From positions 1-21,329 of the IMG/VR virus record IMGVR_UViG_3300042549_005598: a stretch of DNA of 21,329 bases; one strand, 5' to 3'. A program made the position numbers and the translations under genes. Position 1 is the stretch's first letter. Each line of letters begins with the position of its first letter. Below the pieces are notes generated by a model. It did not search any database, was not told the origin of the DNA, and was given only the letters and a program-made list of their open reading frames with translations. Shown in pieces: positions 1-5,618 of the stretch. Source of the stretch: a virus.

Positions 1-96
1 TAGTCCAACTCGTATCGTGTGTCTGCAGACAGTGACGACAGTGAGAGTGCCTTATCGGATACACCAATTTTTCCAAAACAATACAACTAATAACAA

Positions 97-223
97 CACA
101 ATATTGAAATACACTACAGCTCTGGCTTTTTATGACTCACGCCAAACGTTTGGCTATATCATTGCAATTCTAGGCTGCCTAGAATCACTATCCAGTCTAA
201 GGGTAATGTACTTCAATATTGTG
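97..223 (-). ncRNA. Structured RNA element A (long-stem family)
   Basis: The arms at 97-116 and 204-223 form a 20-bp helix when read as minus-strand RNA, with two G-U wobbles. On the plus strand the same positions are A-C mismatches, so the structure belongs to a leftward transcript. Inside are two further perfect hairpins: one with ATTCTAGG/CCTAGAAT arms and one reading GCCAAACGTTTGGC, giving a multi-branched fold. The closing stem is related to those at 297-389, 5088-5178, 5184-5269 and 11185-11283. The octamer AGCCAGAG (120-127) lies just before the 3' arm and recurs in the element at 5184-5269. No T-run follows, so it is not a simple terminator. The function is unknown. Confidence 0.6.
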
Positions 224-275
224 GTTCTAGGGAGTGCCTCACGGCAGGCCTATACTTCCCAGTATAATTAGAACC
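223..275 (-). ncRNA. Branched hairpin segment between elements A and B
   Basis: On the minus strand GGTTCTA (269-275) and TAGAACC (223-229) close a stem. It encloses a TATACT/AGTATA hairpin capped by the GNRA-type tetraloop GGGA, and a GCCT/AGGC hairpin. The GGGA loop could also pair with the UCCC that precedes the closing strand, as a pseudoknot. The segment sits on the same predicted leftward transcript as elements A and B. It may be a separate RNA or the linker between them. Confidence 0.4.
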
Positions 276-296
276 CGGTACTGCTATTGTGCTTAA

Positions 297-389
297 CACA
301 ATATTGAAATACACTAACACGGCTAACACACCAATATCCGGGTGCCCTGTGACCGCACTACAGGTTAGATAATGTACTTCAATATTGCG
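297..389 (-). ncRNA. Structured RNA element B (long-stem family)
   Basis: The arms at 297-316 and 370-389 form a 20-bp helix on the minus-strand transcript with three G-U wobbles. The 297-316 arm belongs to a 22-nt sequence (295-316) identical to 95-116 of element A, exactly 200 bp away. The interior differs from A and holds a CCTGT/ACAGG hairpin. It is the first element downstream of the tandem leftward promoters at 434-462 and 526-554, so it would be transcribed first, followed by 275-223 and then element A. Confidence 0.6.
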
Positions 390-410
390 TCTAGTTTTTA
401 AAGAGCGTTT

Positions 411-453
411 ACTGCATTTCTTACTATACAACTATTATACAATTAAACGATTT
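411..453. repeat. 43-bp direct repeat, copy 1
   Basis: A 43-nt sequence repeated without a mismatch at 503-545, 92 bp further on. Each copy contains the -10 region of a leftward sigma70-type promoter. A shorter relative of its AT-rich core (ATTATACAATTAAA) occurs at 5619-5632, again as a leftward promoter. The repeat is therefore best explained as duplicated promoter DNA. Confidence 0.9.
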
Positions 454-462
454 TACTGTCTA
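434..462 (-). promoter_or_regulatory. Sigma70-type promoter, proximal of a tandem pair
   Basis: Read on the minus strand: -35 TAGACA (457-462), 17-nt spacer, -10 TATAAT (434-439). The expected start is near 427, directing transcription left into structured elements B and A. The spacing and near-consensus hexamers suggest host RNA polymerase recognition. Confidence 0.7.
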
Positions 463-502
463 CCGCTTAGTTCAATGTGTGTTTTTAACAACACCTGCTT
501 CT

Positions 503-545
503 ACTGCATTTCTTACTATACAACTATTATACAATTAAACGATTT
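503..545. repeat. 43-bp direct repeat, copy 2
   Basis: Perfect second copy of 411-453. It lies between the late promoter of the oxygenase gene and copy 1 and carries its own leftward -10 hexamer. Confidence 0.9.
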
Positions 546-554
546 ATCAGTCGA
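526..554 (-). promoter_or_regulatory. Sigma70-type promoter, distal of a tandem pair
   Basis: Read on the minus strand: -35 TCGACT (549-554), 17-nt spacer, -10 TATAAT (526-531). The -10 and most of the spacer lie in repeat copy 2, while the -35 is in unique sequence and is weaker than that of the proximal copy. It points left, back to back with the rightward late promoter at 561-568. Confidence 0.55.
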
Positions 555-560
555 ATGCTC

Positions 561-568
561 TATAAATA
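561..568 (+). promoter_or_regulatory. T4-type late promoter (TATAAATA)
   Basis: Exact match to the T4 late promoter octamer, which occupies about -13 to -6. That would place +1 at about position 574, the A of the ATG of the downstream oxygenase gene. No ribosome binding site can precede the start on such a transcript, so a leaderless mRNA is implied. Confidence 0.75.
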
Positions 569-573
569 TTCAT

Positions 574-1185
574 ATGGCATATCCACTAACATATCAACAG
601 GTACGAGCACAGGTTTGGCAAGTACATCTGCACTTACCCTACACCCGAGAACAAGTTATCACAGCATTGGCCACACAGCCCTGGGCAGTTACACCAGGTA
701 GTCCGGCCAGCTGGCAGGATCGACGTCTACGTTTGAATCCACCGTTTGACAATCCCATACTCCGTGACATACATCATAATTTGTGTAGTACAGAACATAG
801 AACCAATCTGGTGAACTATTTTTATGACACAGTGCCCATGTTCCAGAGTCGCTGGGGCATGGACAGGGAAACGATGATCCAGCGGACATTCGCGCACGGC
901 GACTTTATTTGTGATAAACCGGGATTCCACCAGGACATACATACAGACTATAGACTGTTAGTAGCGACAGGTATGGTGTTTCTGTGCGCCAGTGATGATC
1001 CAGGATTCAGCACCAGCTTCTACGATGACAGGGCAGGAAATAATCCCACCCGTATTACAACCGATTTTTGTGATGGCTGGTGGCACGTCAATGACGGTGA
1101 CAGTTGGCATGGTGGACATAATGCCACCCAGCAAGATCGTTACAGCATAATGATTGCTCTAACGCTGTCTTGGCCCAGCAAGTAA
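574..1185 (+). CDS. 2OG-Fe(II) oxygenase-like protein
   Basis: A 203-residue protein with the iron- and 2-oxoglutarate-binding signature of the non-heme Fe(II) dioxygenase superfamily. H123-x-D125 (in DIHTD) is the first part of the facial triad, H179 (in SWHGGH) the distal histidine, and R189, ten residues later, the usual 2-oxoglutarate carboxylate ligand. Such enzymes hydroxylate protein, nucleic acid or small-molecule substrates; the substrate here is unknown. The frame stays open upstream to 385, but I chose the ATG at 574. The upstream part overlaps the promoter repeats and codes for a low-quality Cys/Tyr-rich sequence, and a TATAAATA late promoter ends 5 nt before this ATG. The gene is one of only two on the plus strand. 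Its last 27 bp overlap the 3' end of the convergent gene at 1159-2544. Confidence 0.8.
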   Translation: MAYPLTYQQVRAQVWQVHLHLPYTREQVITALATQPWAVTPGSPASWQDRRLRLNPPFDNPILRDIHHNLCSTEHRTNLVNYFYDTVPMFQSRWGMDRETMIQRTFAHGDFICDKPGFHQDIHTDYRLLVATGMVFLCASDDPGFSTSFYDDRAGNNPTRITTDFCDGWWHVNDGDSWHGGHNATQQDRYSIMIALTLSWPSK

Positions 1186-2544
1186 TTCCACTGTATTATT
1201 CTGTTCAATAAACACACGGCCCGGCTGTGCCTTCAATTGTCGTAACAATTGTAGATAGCACCGGCTCATAAATTCAGCACCGTATGCGGCTGTGGTATGT
1301 TCCATGTTGAAAGCATTGCTAACCCAGGTGTAACTGGTGCCCTGATAGTCCACGCTGCGAATCATGTCAGCCACTTGCACGTGATCCAATAAATTAACCA
1401 CGTGGTATTTTACCGTACATTGCAGATAGGTCTGCCAGGCTGATTTAAACTCTGCGTGGGTCATACCGCAGCCATTGATGAAGCTGGCCAGTTCGGCGTC
1501 CCAGCCGTTCCAACTTTTCCAACAATAGATGTAATCCCTGGGATATCGGTCACGGAAGGCGTCAAATACCGCCTGATATGTGTCCAGGTCCCCGTCCCAA
1601 TTGTCACGTAGATAACGCTGGTAATCCAGTGCTGCCGTGCTGATATCTATTAGATTTATGCGTGTTTCTGTACTGAAACCGTTGGTAAATAGTATAGGGA
1701 TGGTCTTGAGTGCCCCACATACACCCACGTATGTATCCAGTGGCCCCACAGTGACTTCGGTAAAATTCGCACCATGAAATCCGCCGGGTTGCATGGTTTT
1801 GGTGGGCACAGGCTCAGTGCTGAGTATGTAAATGTTTCTGCCTTCGTCCTGAAAGTACCTGCGTATGGCATCAAAGTATCCACGCAATGGTATGGCGTCA
1901 GTCTGGTAATTGCAATCAGTAAAAAAAGATTCCAATTCTGCCGTATATGCATTGGGATATAGATAATGTTTGCGGTCGCGCATGTCTTGCGGAATATTCT
2001 GCAGAGTGCGGCCCGACTCTATCAAAGCCTGCACCAACACGCTGCCAAATTCTCTGAATGGCACTGAGTATTCCTGTGTACCTACACCGGCTCTGAGCCA
2101 GAATGGAGTATAGTCATCATGAAAATTCTCCTGGCTACGTTTCACTGTGATGCTGGCAAATGTTTCAGGTGCAGTAGTGGGCAACAGACTGGGTCTGCCC
2201 AGTTGTTGATACGCCCGCATGTCCAGGCAAAAATACTGTGGATCAAAACTGTAATAACCATGTCGGTCCAACAGGTGTCCCACCAATGGTGCTCCAGTGT
2301 CACGTGCCAATTGCACCATCTCGCTGTGACTACCGTGACGGAAGAAATGCCCCAGGGCATTGACCACTACATAATCAGTGGCACCACTCAGGCAGATTTT
2401 CTCCAGAGTGCTATCAATATTTTTTGTAGTTATGACTCGCCAGTCAGGTTGATTATAATAGAAGTTGGTTAGATCCTCCAACCGTTCACGGACCAATTGA
2501 TTGTCAATAACTAAATCGTCGTATATCACCAATACATTATTCAT
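1159..2544 (-). CDS. Uncharacterised 461-residue phage protein
   Basis: A soluble-looking protein of 461 residues with no signal peptide or membrane segment. The N-terminal part (about 1-110) reads as an alternating beta/alpha fold: a hydrophobic strand MNNVLVIYDD, then DYVVVNALGHFF, then PLVGHLLDRHGYYSFDPQYF. The GHLLDR...Y segment resembles one I recall from uncharacterised marine phage proteins sometimes labelled glycosyltransferase-like; this is recollection, not a search result. The rest (about 150-461) is unrecognised. The start overlaps the end of the upstream gene (2537-3499) by 8 nt, so the two are probably translationally coupled. AAAGGA lies about 10 nt before the ATG. The 3' end overlaps the convergent oxygenase gene by 27 bp. 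Confidence 0.8.
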   Translation of the reverse strand: MNNVLVIYDDLVIDNQLVRERLEDLTNFYYNQPDWRVITTKNIDSTLEKICLSGATDYVVVNALGHFFRHGSHSEMVQLARDTGAPLVGHLLDRHGYYSFDPQYFCLDMRAYQQLGRPSLLPTTAPETFASITVKRSQENFHDDYTPFWLRAGVGTQEYSVPFREFGSVLVQALIESGRTLQNIPQDMRDRKHYLYPNAYTAELESFFTDCNYQTDAIPLRGYFDAIRRYFQDEGRNIYILSTEPVPTKTMQPGGFHGANFTEVTVGPLDTYVGVCGALKTIPILFTNGFSTETRINLIDISTAALDYQRYLRDNWDGDLDTYQAVFDAFRDRYPRDYIYCWKSWNGWDAELASFINGCGMTHAEFKSAWQTYLQCTVKYHVVNLLDHVQVADMIRSVDYQGTSYTWVSNAFNMEHTTAAYGAEFMSRCYLQLLRQLKAQPGRVFIEQNNTVELLAGPRQR

Positions 2545-3499
2545 TGATTTGAAATCCTTTGATTACTGGAACTGATTGATGGTCCAGTATTTGCTGTAAT
2601 ATCTCACGGCCTTGTGTGATGTTGCCCAGTGGTATTCCTGCCATACGTGTAGTATACTCTACATGGTGCTCAGCAAGCCAGTGGGCAAATTCTGTACTGC
2701 GTATTCTGTTGACAAATGTATAGGGCGTGAGATCAATCTCCATGCGCCCTGTGTAATACAGTATTTCGGTAATGTCCCATTCAGCAGGATCATCGTTTTC
2801 CAGAAATCCTGTCATGTAATCTTTGCCCAGTATGTCTTTGCCTACCCAGACATCATATGCTGTACTGTCGCTGTAAAATTCTGCATCTTCAGGCTGTATA
2901 ACTTTTGCAGCCTCACGTGCCAGTATCTGGCTGTCAGCACTGACATTGTATGCGTCAAAATACAGACTGAACCGGCTGCAGGGTGTCATACTGGCTGCAC
3001 GTTTATGATCTGAGATCATATACATTTCTAAATTGTGTACTGCGGTGTTGATGTTGGCGCTGTTGTCCAGGAACAGTTTCTTATGCTCAGGCGCCACAGT
3101 GAATGTGTCACGATCATCGCTGTGCCAACTATAGGGCAAGCCGAAACTTTCACAACGGAAACTGTTGGTAAAGGCGCGATGCATGACATTCAATACTTGC
3201 TGCCCAGCTTCGCCGCCAGCTCTTAATGCAATGACATCCACTATATAGGGGAATCCAGTACCAATATCTTGTAGTACCTGAACGCTGTCTGTGAGCAGTT
3301 GTATATTCATCTCCATGGTCTGACGCTGTTGGTCAGTCATGCGATCAACACTCATGAATCCCGGATAGGGATGGAACAGACTACGTGTGGGGAAATGATT
3401 GTACATCCAAACCCAATGGTCCAGCCATTGTCTGGTAAATCTATTGTCGATCAGATCTAATACGATCTCACCGTGAGCTGTTGATAGGGAAAGTTTCAT
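2537..3499 (-). CDS. Uncharacterised 320-residue phage protein
   Basis: A 320-residue protein with many aromatic and acidic residues, for example the opening segment with WLDHWVWMYNHFP (about 25-37) and a later DVWVGKDILGKDYMTGF. It has no signal peptide, no membrane helix and no catalytic motif that I can name. It seems to belong to the uncharacterised marine phage proteins that accompany the 461-residue gene downstream, with which it overlaps by 8 nt. The ATG at 3499 follows a purine-rich TTGAGAA. It starts 25 nt downstream of the tRNA-Leu gene, so the message may be cut from a tRNA-containing transcript. Confidence 0.78.
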   Translation of the reverse strand: MKLSLSTAHGEIVLDLIDNRFTRQWLDHWVWMYNHFPTRSLFHPYPGFMSVDRMTDQQRQTMEMNIQLLTDSVQVLQDIGTGFPYIVDVIALRAGGEAGQQVLNVMHRAFTNSFRCESFGLPYSWHSDDRDTFTVAPEHKKLFLDNSANINTAVHNLEMYMISDHKRAASMTPCSRFSLYFDAYNVSADSQILAREAAKVIQPEDAEFYSDSTAYDVWVGKDILGKDYMTGFLENDDPAEWDITEILYYTGRMEIDLTPYTFVNRIRSTEFAHWLAEHHVEYTTRMAGIPLGNITQGREILQQILDHQSVPVIKGFQINE

Positions 3500-3523
3500 T
3501 GAATTCTCAATAATACTTATGCT

Positions 3524-3601
3524 TGGTACCCTGAGTCAGATTCGAACTGACAGAACTACTCCTTTTGAGAGAGTCGACTTTACCAATTTGTCCACCAGGG
3601 C
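3524..3601 (-). tRNA. tRNA-Leu(CAA), short variable arm
   Basis: Acceptor GCCCTGG/TCAGGGT with G-U at 1-72 and 7-66, A73 and encoded CCA. The D-arm resembles bacterial leucine tRNAs (CAAATTGGTAAA). Anticodon arm ACTCT-CTCAAAA-GGAGT gives anticodon CAA, and the T-arm is GTCAG-TTCGAAT-CTGAC. Only 6 nt (AGTTCT) lie between anticodon and T stems, whereas bacterial Leu tRNAs normally have a long variable arm. Confidence 0.85.
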
Positions 3602-3602
3602 A

Positions 3603-3830
3603 TTATGTTCTTCGCATCTTCCAAGTGTATGCTTCACCACTTGGAAGTCGACCATCTTCTACGCTATCCACACCCATCTTGCCCACTTGGTTGGGAAGTT
3701 CGCCCACCATTGCAACATAAGCACGGCCTATAGTGCGTAAGTGATTTGCTTGTGTTAGTGCGTCGATCATTTCTGCATAATCTTCACTACATGCAGCACC
3801 GTCTGGTGCAGTCCAATATACTTTATACAT
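3603..3830 (-). CDS. Small conserved phage protein (75 aa)
   Basis: A 75-residue protein beginning MYKVYWTAPDG and ending SGEAYTWKMRRT. It resembles a small uncharacterised protein I recall from several tailed phages, with the same start and the same YTWKMRR end; no function is known to me. The ATG at 3830 follows a purine-rich stretch (GAGAAAAAGATAG). The stop codon lies one nucleotide before the 5' end of the tRNA-Leu gene, so the coding region is packed against it and was probably cleaved from it by RNase P. Confidence 0.75.
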   Translation of the reverse strand: MYKVYWTAPDGAACSEDYAEMIDALTQANHLRTIGRAYVAMVGELPNQVGKMGVDSVEDGRLPSGEAYTWKMRRT

Positions 3831-3860
3831 CTATCTTTTTCTCATCACGTTTGAATTGAT

Positions 3861-3936
3861 TGGTACACCCTGTCGGAATCGAACCAACTTCAACGGTTCT
3901 TCAAACCGCCGCTATGACCACATCAGCTAAAGGTGC
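3861..3936 (-). tRNA. tRNA-Phe(GAA)
   Basis: Acceptor GCACCTT/AGGGTGT with A73 and encoded CCA. The anticodon arm GCGGT-TTGAAGA-ACCGT gives GAA, and the T-loop is TTCGATT. Six nucleotides separate it from tRNA-Val downstream. Confidence 0.9.
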
Positions 3937-3942
3937 ATTGTT

Positions 3943-4016
3943 TGGTAGGTTCTAAAAGAATTGAACTTTTGTCTGCTGGATGTCGACCAGCCATTCTCCC
4001 ATTGAACTAAGAACCT
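3943..4016 (-). tRNA. tRNA-Val(GAC), unusual C33
   Basis: Perfect acceptor AGGTTCT/AGAACCT, A73 and encoded CCA. The anticodon arm GCTGG-TCGACAT-CCAGC places GAC at 34-36, but position 33 is C instead of the near-universal U. The T-arm is AAAAG-TTCAATT-CTTTT. The loop otherwise equals that of bacterial tRNA-Val(GAC). Confidence 0.82.
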
Positions 4017-4067
4017 AAATTGCATAGAACTTATCACATTATACGCCCTATGCAAGGGCGAGCTACT

Positions 4068-4385
4068 TTAATACCAGTAGGGCAGGTGCGGCTTGTCCTC
4101 CAGTATGACATCTTCGATCCGTCCGTGCATGTAATTGTGAATCAATCTTCTTGCACGAGCACGGTATGGTGCTTGCGAACATTCACGGCGAAACCAGGCT
4201 GGACCATTCCAGTGCATGATATGCTTTCCTGAACGACATATTGCAGCTTCTTTCTTACCTTGTTTACTCTTGGGATCTAGAAAGGATTTATGATGTGTGT
4301 AGTGACGTTCATCAACTCGCACCCATTCATAAAGTCCATCACGGATCATGTACTCGTCATGTCTGAAACGATATGTTCTGCTCAT
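4068..4385 (-). CDS. Small basic phage protein, MSRTYR type (105 aa)
   Basis: A 105-residue, strongly basic and aromatic protein starting MSRTYRFRHDEY. It contains DPKSKQGKKEAA (about 37-48) and an Arg-rich C-terminal half (WFRRECSQAPYRARARRLIHN). It resembles short MSRTYR-beginning proteins recurrent in T4-like and marine phages, whose function is unknown; the charge suggests nucleic-acid contact, which is inference. A good ribosome binding site, GAGGAG, lies 6-7 nt before the ATG at 4385. It sits in the tRNA transcript between tRNA-Ser and tRNA-Val. Confidence 0.75.
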   Translation of the reverse strand: MSRTYRFRHDEYMIRDGLYEWVRVDERHYTHHKSFLDPKSKQGKKEAAICRSGKHIMHWNGPAWFRRECSQAPYRARARRLIHNYMHGRIEDVILEDKPHLPYWY

Positions 4386-4403
4386 GTATTTCTCCTCGTA
4401 GTT

Positions 4404-4442
4404 TTACGATCGGAAATATGCCTTTTCTGTAAATAACTTCAT
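4404..4442 (-). CDS. Possible 12-residue leader ORF
   Basis: ATG at 4442 preceded by AGGAG at normal spacing, encoding MKLFTEKAYFRS followed by TAA. It lies between tRNA-Ser and the 105-residue gene. It could be a translated leader peptide or a relic; only the ribosome binding site supports it. Confidence 0.25.
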   Translation of the reverse strand: MKLFTEKAYFRS

Positions 4443-4458
4443 AACTGCTCCTAAAAAT

Positions 4459-4551
4459 TGGCGGGCGGCAGAGGAGTCGAACCCCATCCCCATTACAGAG
4501 AACCTGGTTTTCAAGGCCAGTCGCAGGACCATCCCCGCTGCATTACCACCC
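4459..4551 (-). tRNA. tRNA-Ser(TGA)
   Basis: Type II tRNA of 93 nt. Acceptor GGGTGGT/GCCGCCC, discriminator G73 as expected for Ser, encoded CCA. The anticodon loop CTTGAAA gives TGA, followed by a long variable arm and a T-loop reading TTCGACT. Confidence 0.88.
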
Positions 4552-4557
4552 ATGTCT

Positions 4558-4992
4558 TTAAAAATCTTCAAACACCTGTTGCAAATCCTTTACTTTAGAT
4601 ACGGGATACTTGTCAGTGTCTGCTTCGTTAAAACTTCCACCATAATAACCATTGTGGCTGTTGCGTACTTCTATATCTATGTAGCCACGATCAGTGCGTA
4701 TAGTCCAAAAACCATCCTGCACTACCTCATAGTCAGCATCGTCTCGATTATCGCCCCAGCCCTTGTCTTCTGTCTCCAGCACCAGAGCTCCACGCAACAG
4801 ATCAAAACTGTTGTTGTCCCCAGCTACACCAACCCCAGTCATGTGGTTGACCCAGACTGAGTTACAGCAATCTTTTTCAGTATCATAACGAAACCATTGG
4901 CCATCTGTGGTACGGATCACCAATGTCCAGTTATCGTTGCCCAGGAAAATGCCGTTGATGCGCTTTCCCACTAAGTTGTTAAAAGTACTCAC
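4558..4992 (-). CDS. Uncharacterised phage protein with a CC..W..H motif (144 aa)
   Basis: The start is GTG at 4992: AAGGAG lies 6 nt upstream, and the longer frame to 5037 would read back into the tRNA-Met gene. The protein opens STFNNLVGKRINGIFLGNDN and contains KDCCNSVWVNHMTGV (about 45-59). This Cys-Cys-x(3)-W-x(2)-H arrangement is like one I recall in an uncharacterised phage/bacterial domain family (DUF7448-like, from memory). The motif could bind a metal, but this cannot be shown here. A downstream stretch rich in Asp/Asn (GWGDNRDDADYE) precedes a beta-rich C-terminus. It is flanked by tRNA-Met upstream and tRNA-Ser 6 nt downstream. Confidence 0.72.
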   Translation of the reverse strand: MSTFNNLVGKRINGIFLGNDNWTLVIRTTDGQWFRYDTEKDCCNSVWVNHMTGVGVAGDNNSFDLLRGALVLETEDKGWGDNRDDADYEVVQDGFWTIRTDRGYIDIEVRNSHNGYYGGSFNEADTDKYPVSKVKDLQQVFEDF

Positions 4993-5010
4993 ACCATGCT
5001 CCTTGTTTCG

Positions 5011-5087
5011 TGGTAGTGAAGAGTGGATTCGAACCACTGACCTTGTGCGTATGAAGCACCTGCTCTAACCAACTGAGCTACATCACC
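5011..5087 (-). tRNA. tRNA-Met(CAT), first of two
   Basis: Acceptor GGTGATG/CTTCACT (one U-U mismatch), A73 and encoded CCA. D-arm GCTC-AGTTGGTTA-GAGC, anticodon loop TTCATAC giving CAT, T-loop TTCGAAT. It could be elongator Met or an Ile tRNA needing lysidine. Its 5' end is contiguous with structured element C. Confidence 0.85.
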
Positions 5088-5178
5088 ATATTAAAACATA
5101 CTAGTACCTTCAAACGACTACCTGCTGATCAGGGAAGTAAGACGTGCGATACCAACACCGGTTAGTATGTTTTAATAT
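5088..5178 (-). ncRNA. Structured RNA element C (long-stem family)
   Basis: The arms at 5088-5103 and 5163-5178 are perfectly complementary over 16 bp, and four more pairs (two of them G-U) are possible if the first nucleotides of tRNA-Met take part. Relative to elements A, B, D and F the stem carries paired substitutions (G-C to A-U, C-G to U-A, U-G to C-G) that preserve pairing. The 75-nt apical part includes a CCTG/CAGG hairpin. The element ends exactly where tRNA-Met begins, so RNase P cleavage of tRNA-Met would form its 3' end. It lies 5 nt from element D. Confidence 0.6.
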
Positions 5179-5183
5179 AATGA

Positions 5184-5269
5184 CATCGTTATATTGAAGC
5201 ACACTCTGGCTATGCCCGATAAGACACAGCGTTGGCATGCCTACCTAAATGTGCTTCAATATAACGATG
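5184..5269 (-). ncRNA. Structured RNA element D (long-stem family)
   Basis: A perfect 20-bp inverted repeat (5184-5203 with 5250-5269). In minus-strand RNA it extends inward through two U-G wobbles. The upstream arm starts within the CCA of tRNA-Lys, so the element follows that tRNA directly. It contains an ATGCC/GGCAT hairpin and the octamer AGCCAGAG (5204-5211), shared with element A. It is probably transcribed from the promoter at 5619-5647 together with two small genes and tRNA-Lys. Confidence 0.62.
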
Positions 5270-5342
5270 GTAGGGGCACAGAGAATCGAACTCTGATAGA
5301 CCGGTTAAAAGCCGGATATTCTAGCCGTTGAATTATACCCCC
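5268..5342 (-). tRNA. tRNA-Lys(TTT)
   Basis: Acceptor GGGGGTA/TGCCCCT, A73 and encoded CCA. The anticodon loop CTTTTAA gives TTT, and the T-loop is TTCGATT. Its 5' half overlaps the end of a 51-codon gene on the same strand, whose stop codon TAA falls inside the anticodon loop. Confidence 0.9.
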
Positions 5343-5460
5343 GCTGCTTGTCTTGCCGACGCAAAGCCTTGTTGGGCTTGCGGTGACTGCCTGCCCCTGT
5401 CTTTTTTAGTACCAGGCAAACGAAGGGGTTACGTTTGGGTACGGTCAGTTTCGACTTCAT
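5305..5460 (-). CDS. Small basic phage protein, VPKRNPF type (51 aa)
   Basis: A 51-residue protein opening MKSKLTVPKRNPFV, followed by a basic stretch (AGSHRKPNKALRRQDKQR). It resembles tiny Lys/Arg-rich proteins with a KRNP(F/L)V motif that recur in T4-like and other tailed phages; I know of no established function. The ATG at 5460 follows AAGGAG, which lies in the last codons of the upstream 42-codon gene, so the two are coupled. The last 11 codons and the stop lie within tRNA-Lys, so an mRNA cannot be both translated to the end and processed to mature tRNA. Confidence 0.75.
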   Translation of the reverse strand: MKSKLTVPKRNPFVCLVLKKTGAGSHRKPNKALRRQDKQRGYNSTARISGF

Positions 5461-5463
5461 TTA

Positions 5464-5592
5464 CTACTCCTTATCTGCTTTGCGGCCGTTTTTGCGTGAT
5501 TTCACGCCAATGGTAAACTTGATTTTCTTGCCTTTTCCAGCTTGCACAACACGGCAATCGTGGAGGCAACGCTTGGATCCGTATGCTTTCAT
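5464..5592 (-). CDS. Small basic phage protein (42 aa)
   Basis: A 42-residue protein, MKAYGSKRCLHDC then GKGKKIKFTIGVKSRKNGRK, with a strongly positive net charge and a Cys-x(3)-Cys pair. Family unknown to me. AAGGAG lies 6 nt before the ATG at 5592. A near-consensus sigma70 promoter (5619-5647) lies just upstream, making this the first gene of a short unit: 42-aa gene, 51-aa gene/tRNA-Lys, elements D and C, tRNA-Met. Confidence 0.72.
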   Translation of the reverse strand: MKAYGSKRCLHDCRVVQAGKGKKIKFTIGVKSRKNGRKADKE

Positions 5593-5618
5593 CTACTGCT
5601 CCTTATTACCAAGTACTT

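Noticed and set aside
1-96. Possible RNA gene at the left edge (palindrome TGTCTGCAGACA at 20-31)
   Set aside because: No tRNA arms, promoter, terminator or convincing frame could be made out in the part visible.
223-275. Hammerhead, pistol or similar ribozyme
   Set aside because: The hammerhead core (CUGAUGA, GAAA) is absent, and the conserved pistol nucleotides after the first hairpin do not match what I recall.
97-389. Transposon ends or MITE-type inverted repeats
   Set aside because: No transposase and no target-site duplication were seen. The mismatches are wobble pairs on one strand only, and paired substitutions occur between copies.
213-431. A 72-codon minus-strand reading frame over elements A and B
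   Set aside because: It runs through both RNA stems and the promoter repeat, its product has no recognisable fold, and the inverted repeats explain the sequence better.
411-545. CRISPR-like pair of 43-bp repeats
   Set aside because: There are only two copies, they are not palindromic, no cas genes are present, and each copy contains a -10 promoter element.
385-573. Longer start for the oxygenase gene at 385
   Set aside because: It would translate the 43-bp repeats and opposing promoters. The late promoter TATAAATA lies just before the ATG at 574, where the family-like sequence begins.
4038-4059. TATAAT next to a GCCCT/AGGGC hairpin as a promoter
   Set aside because: No acceptable -35 hexamer lies at 16-18 nt and the -10 is next to the hairpin. 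The evidence is too weak to list.
5088-5269. Elements C and D as rho-independent terminators
   Set aside because: The stems enclose 50-60 nt and no T-run follows; a tRNA gene follows immediately, which needs read-through.
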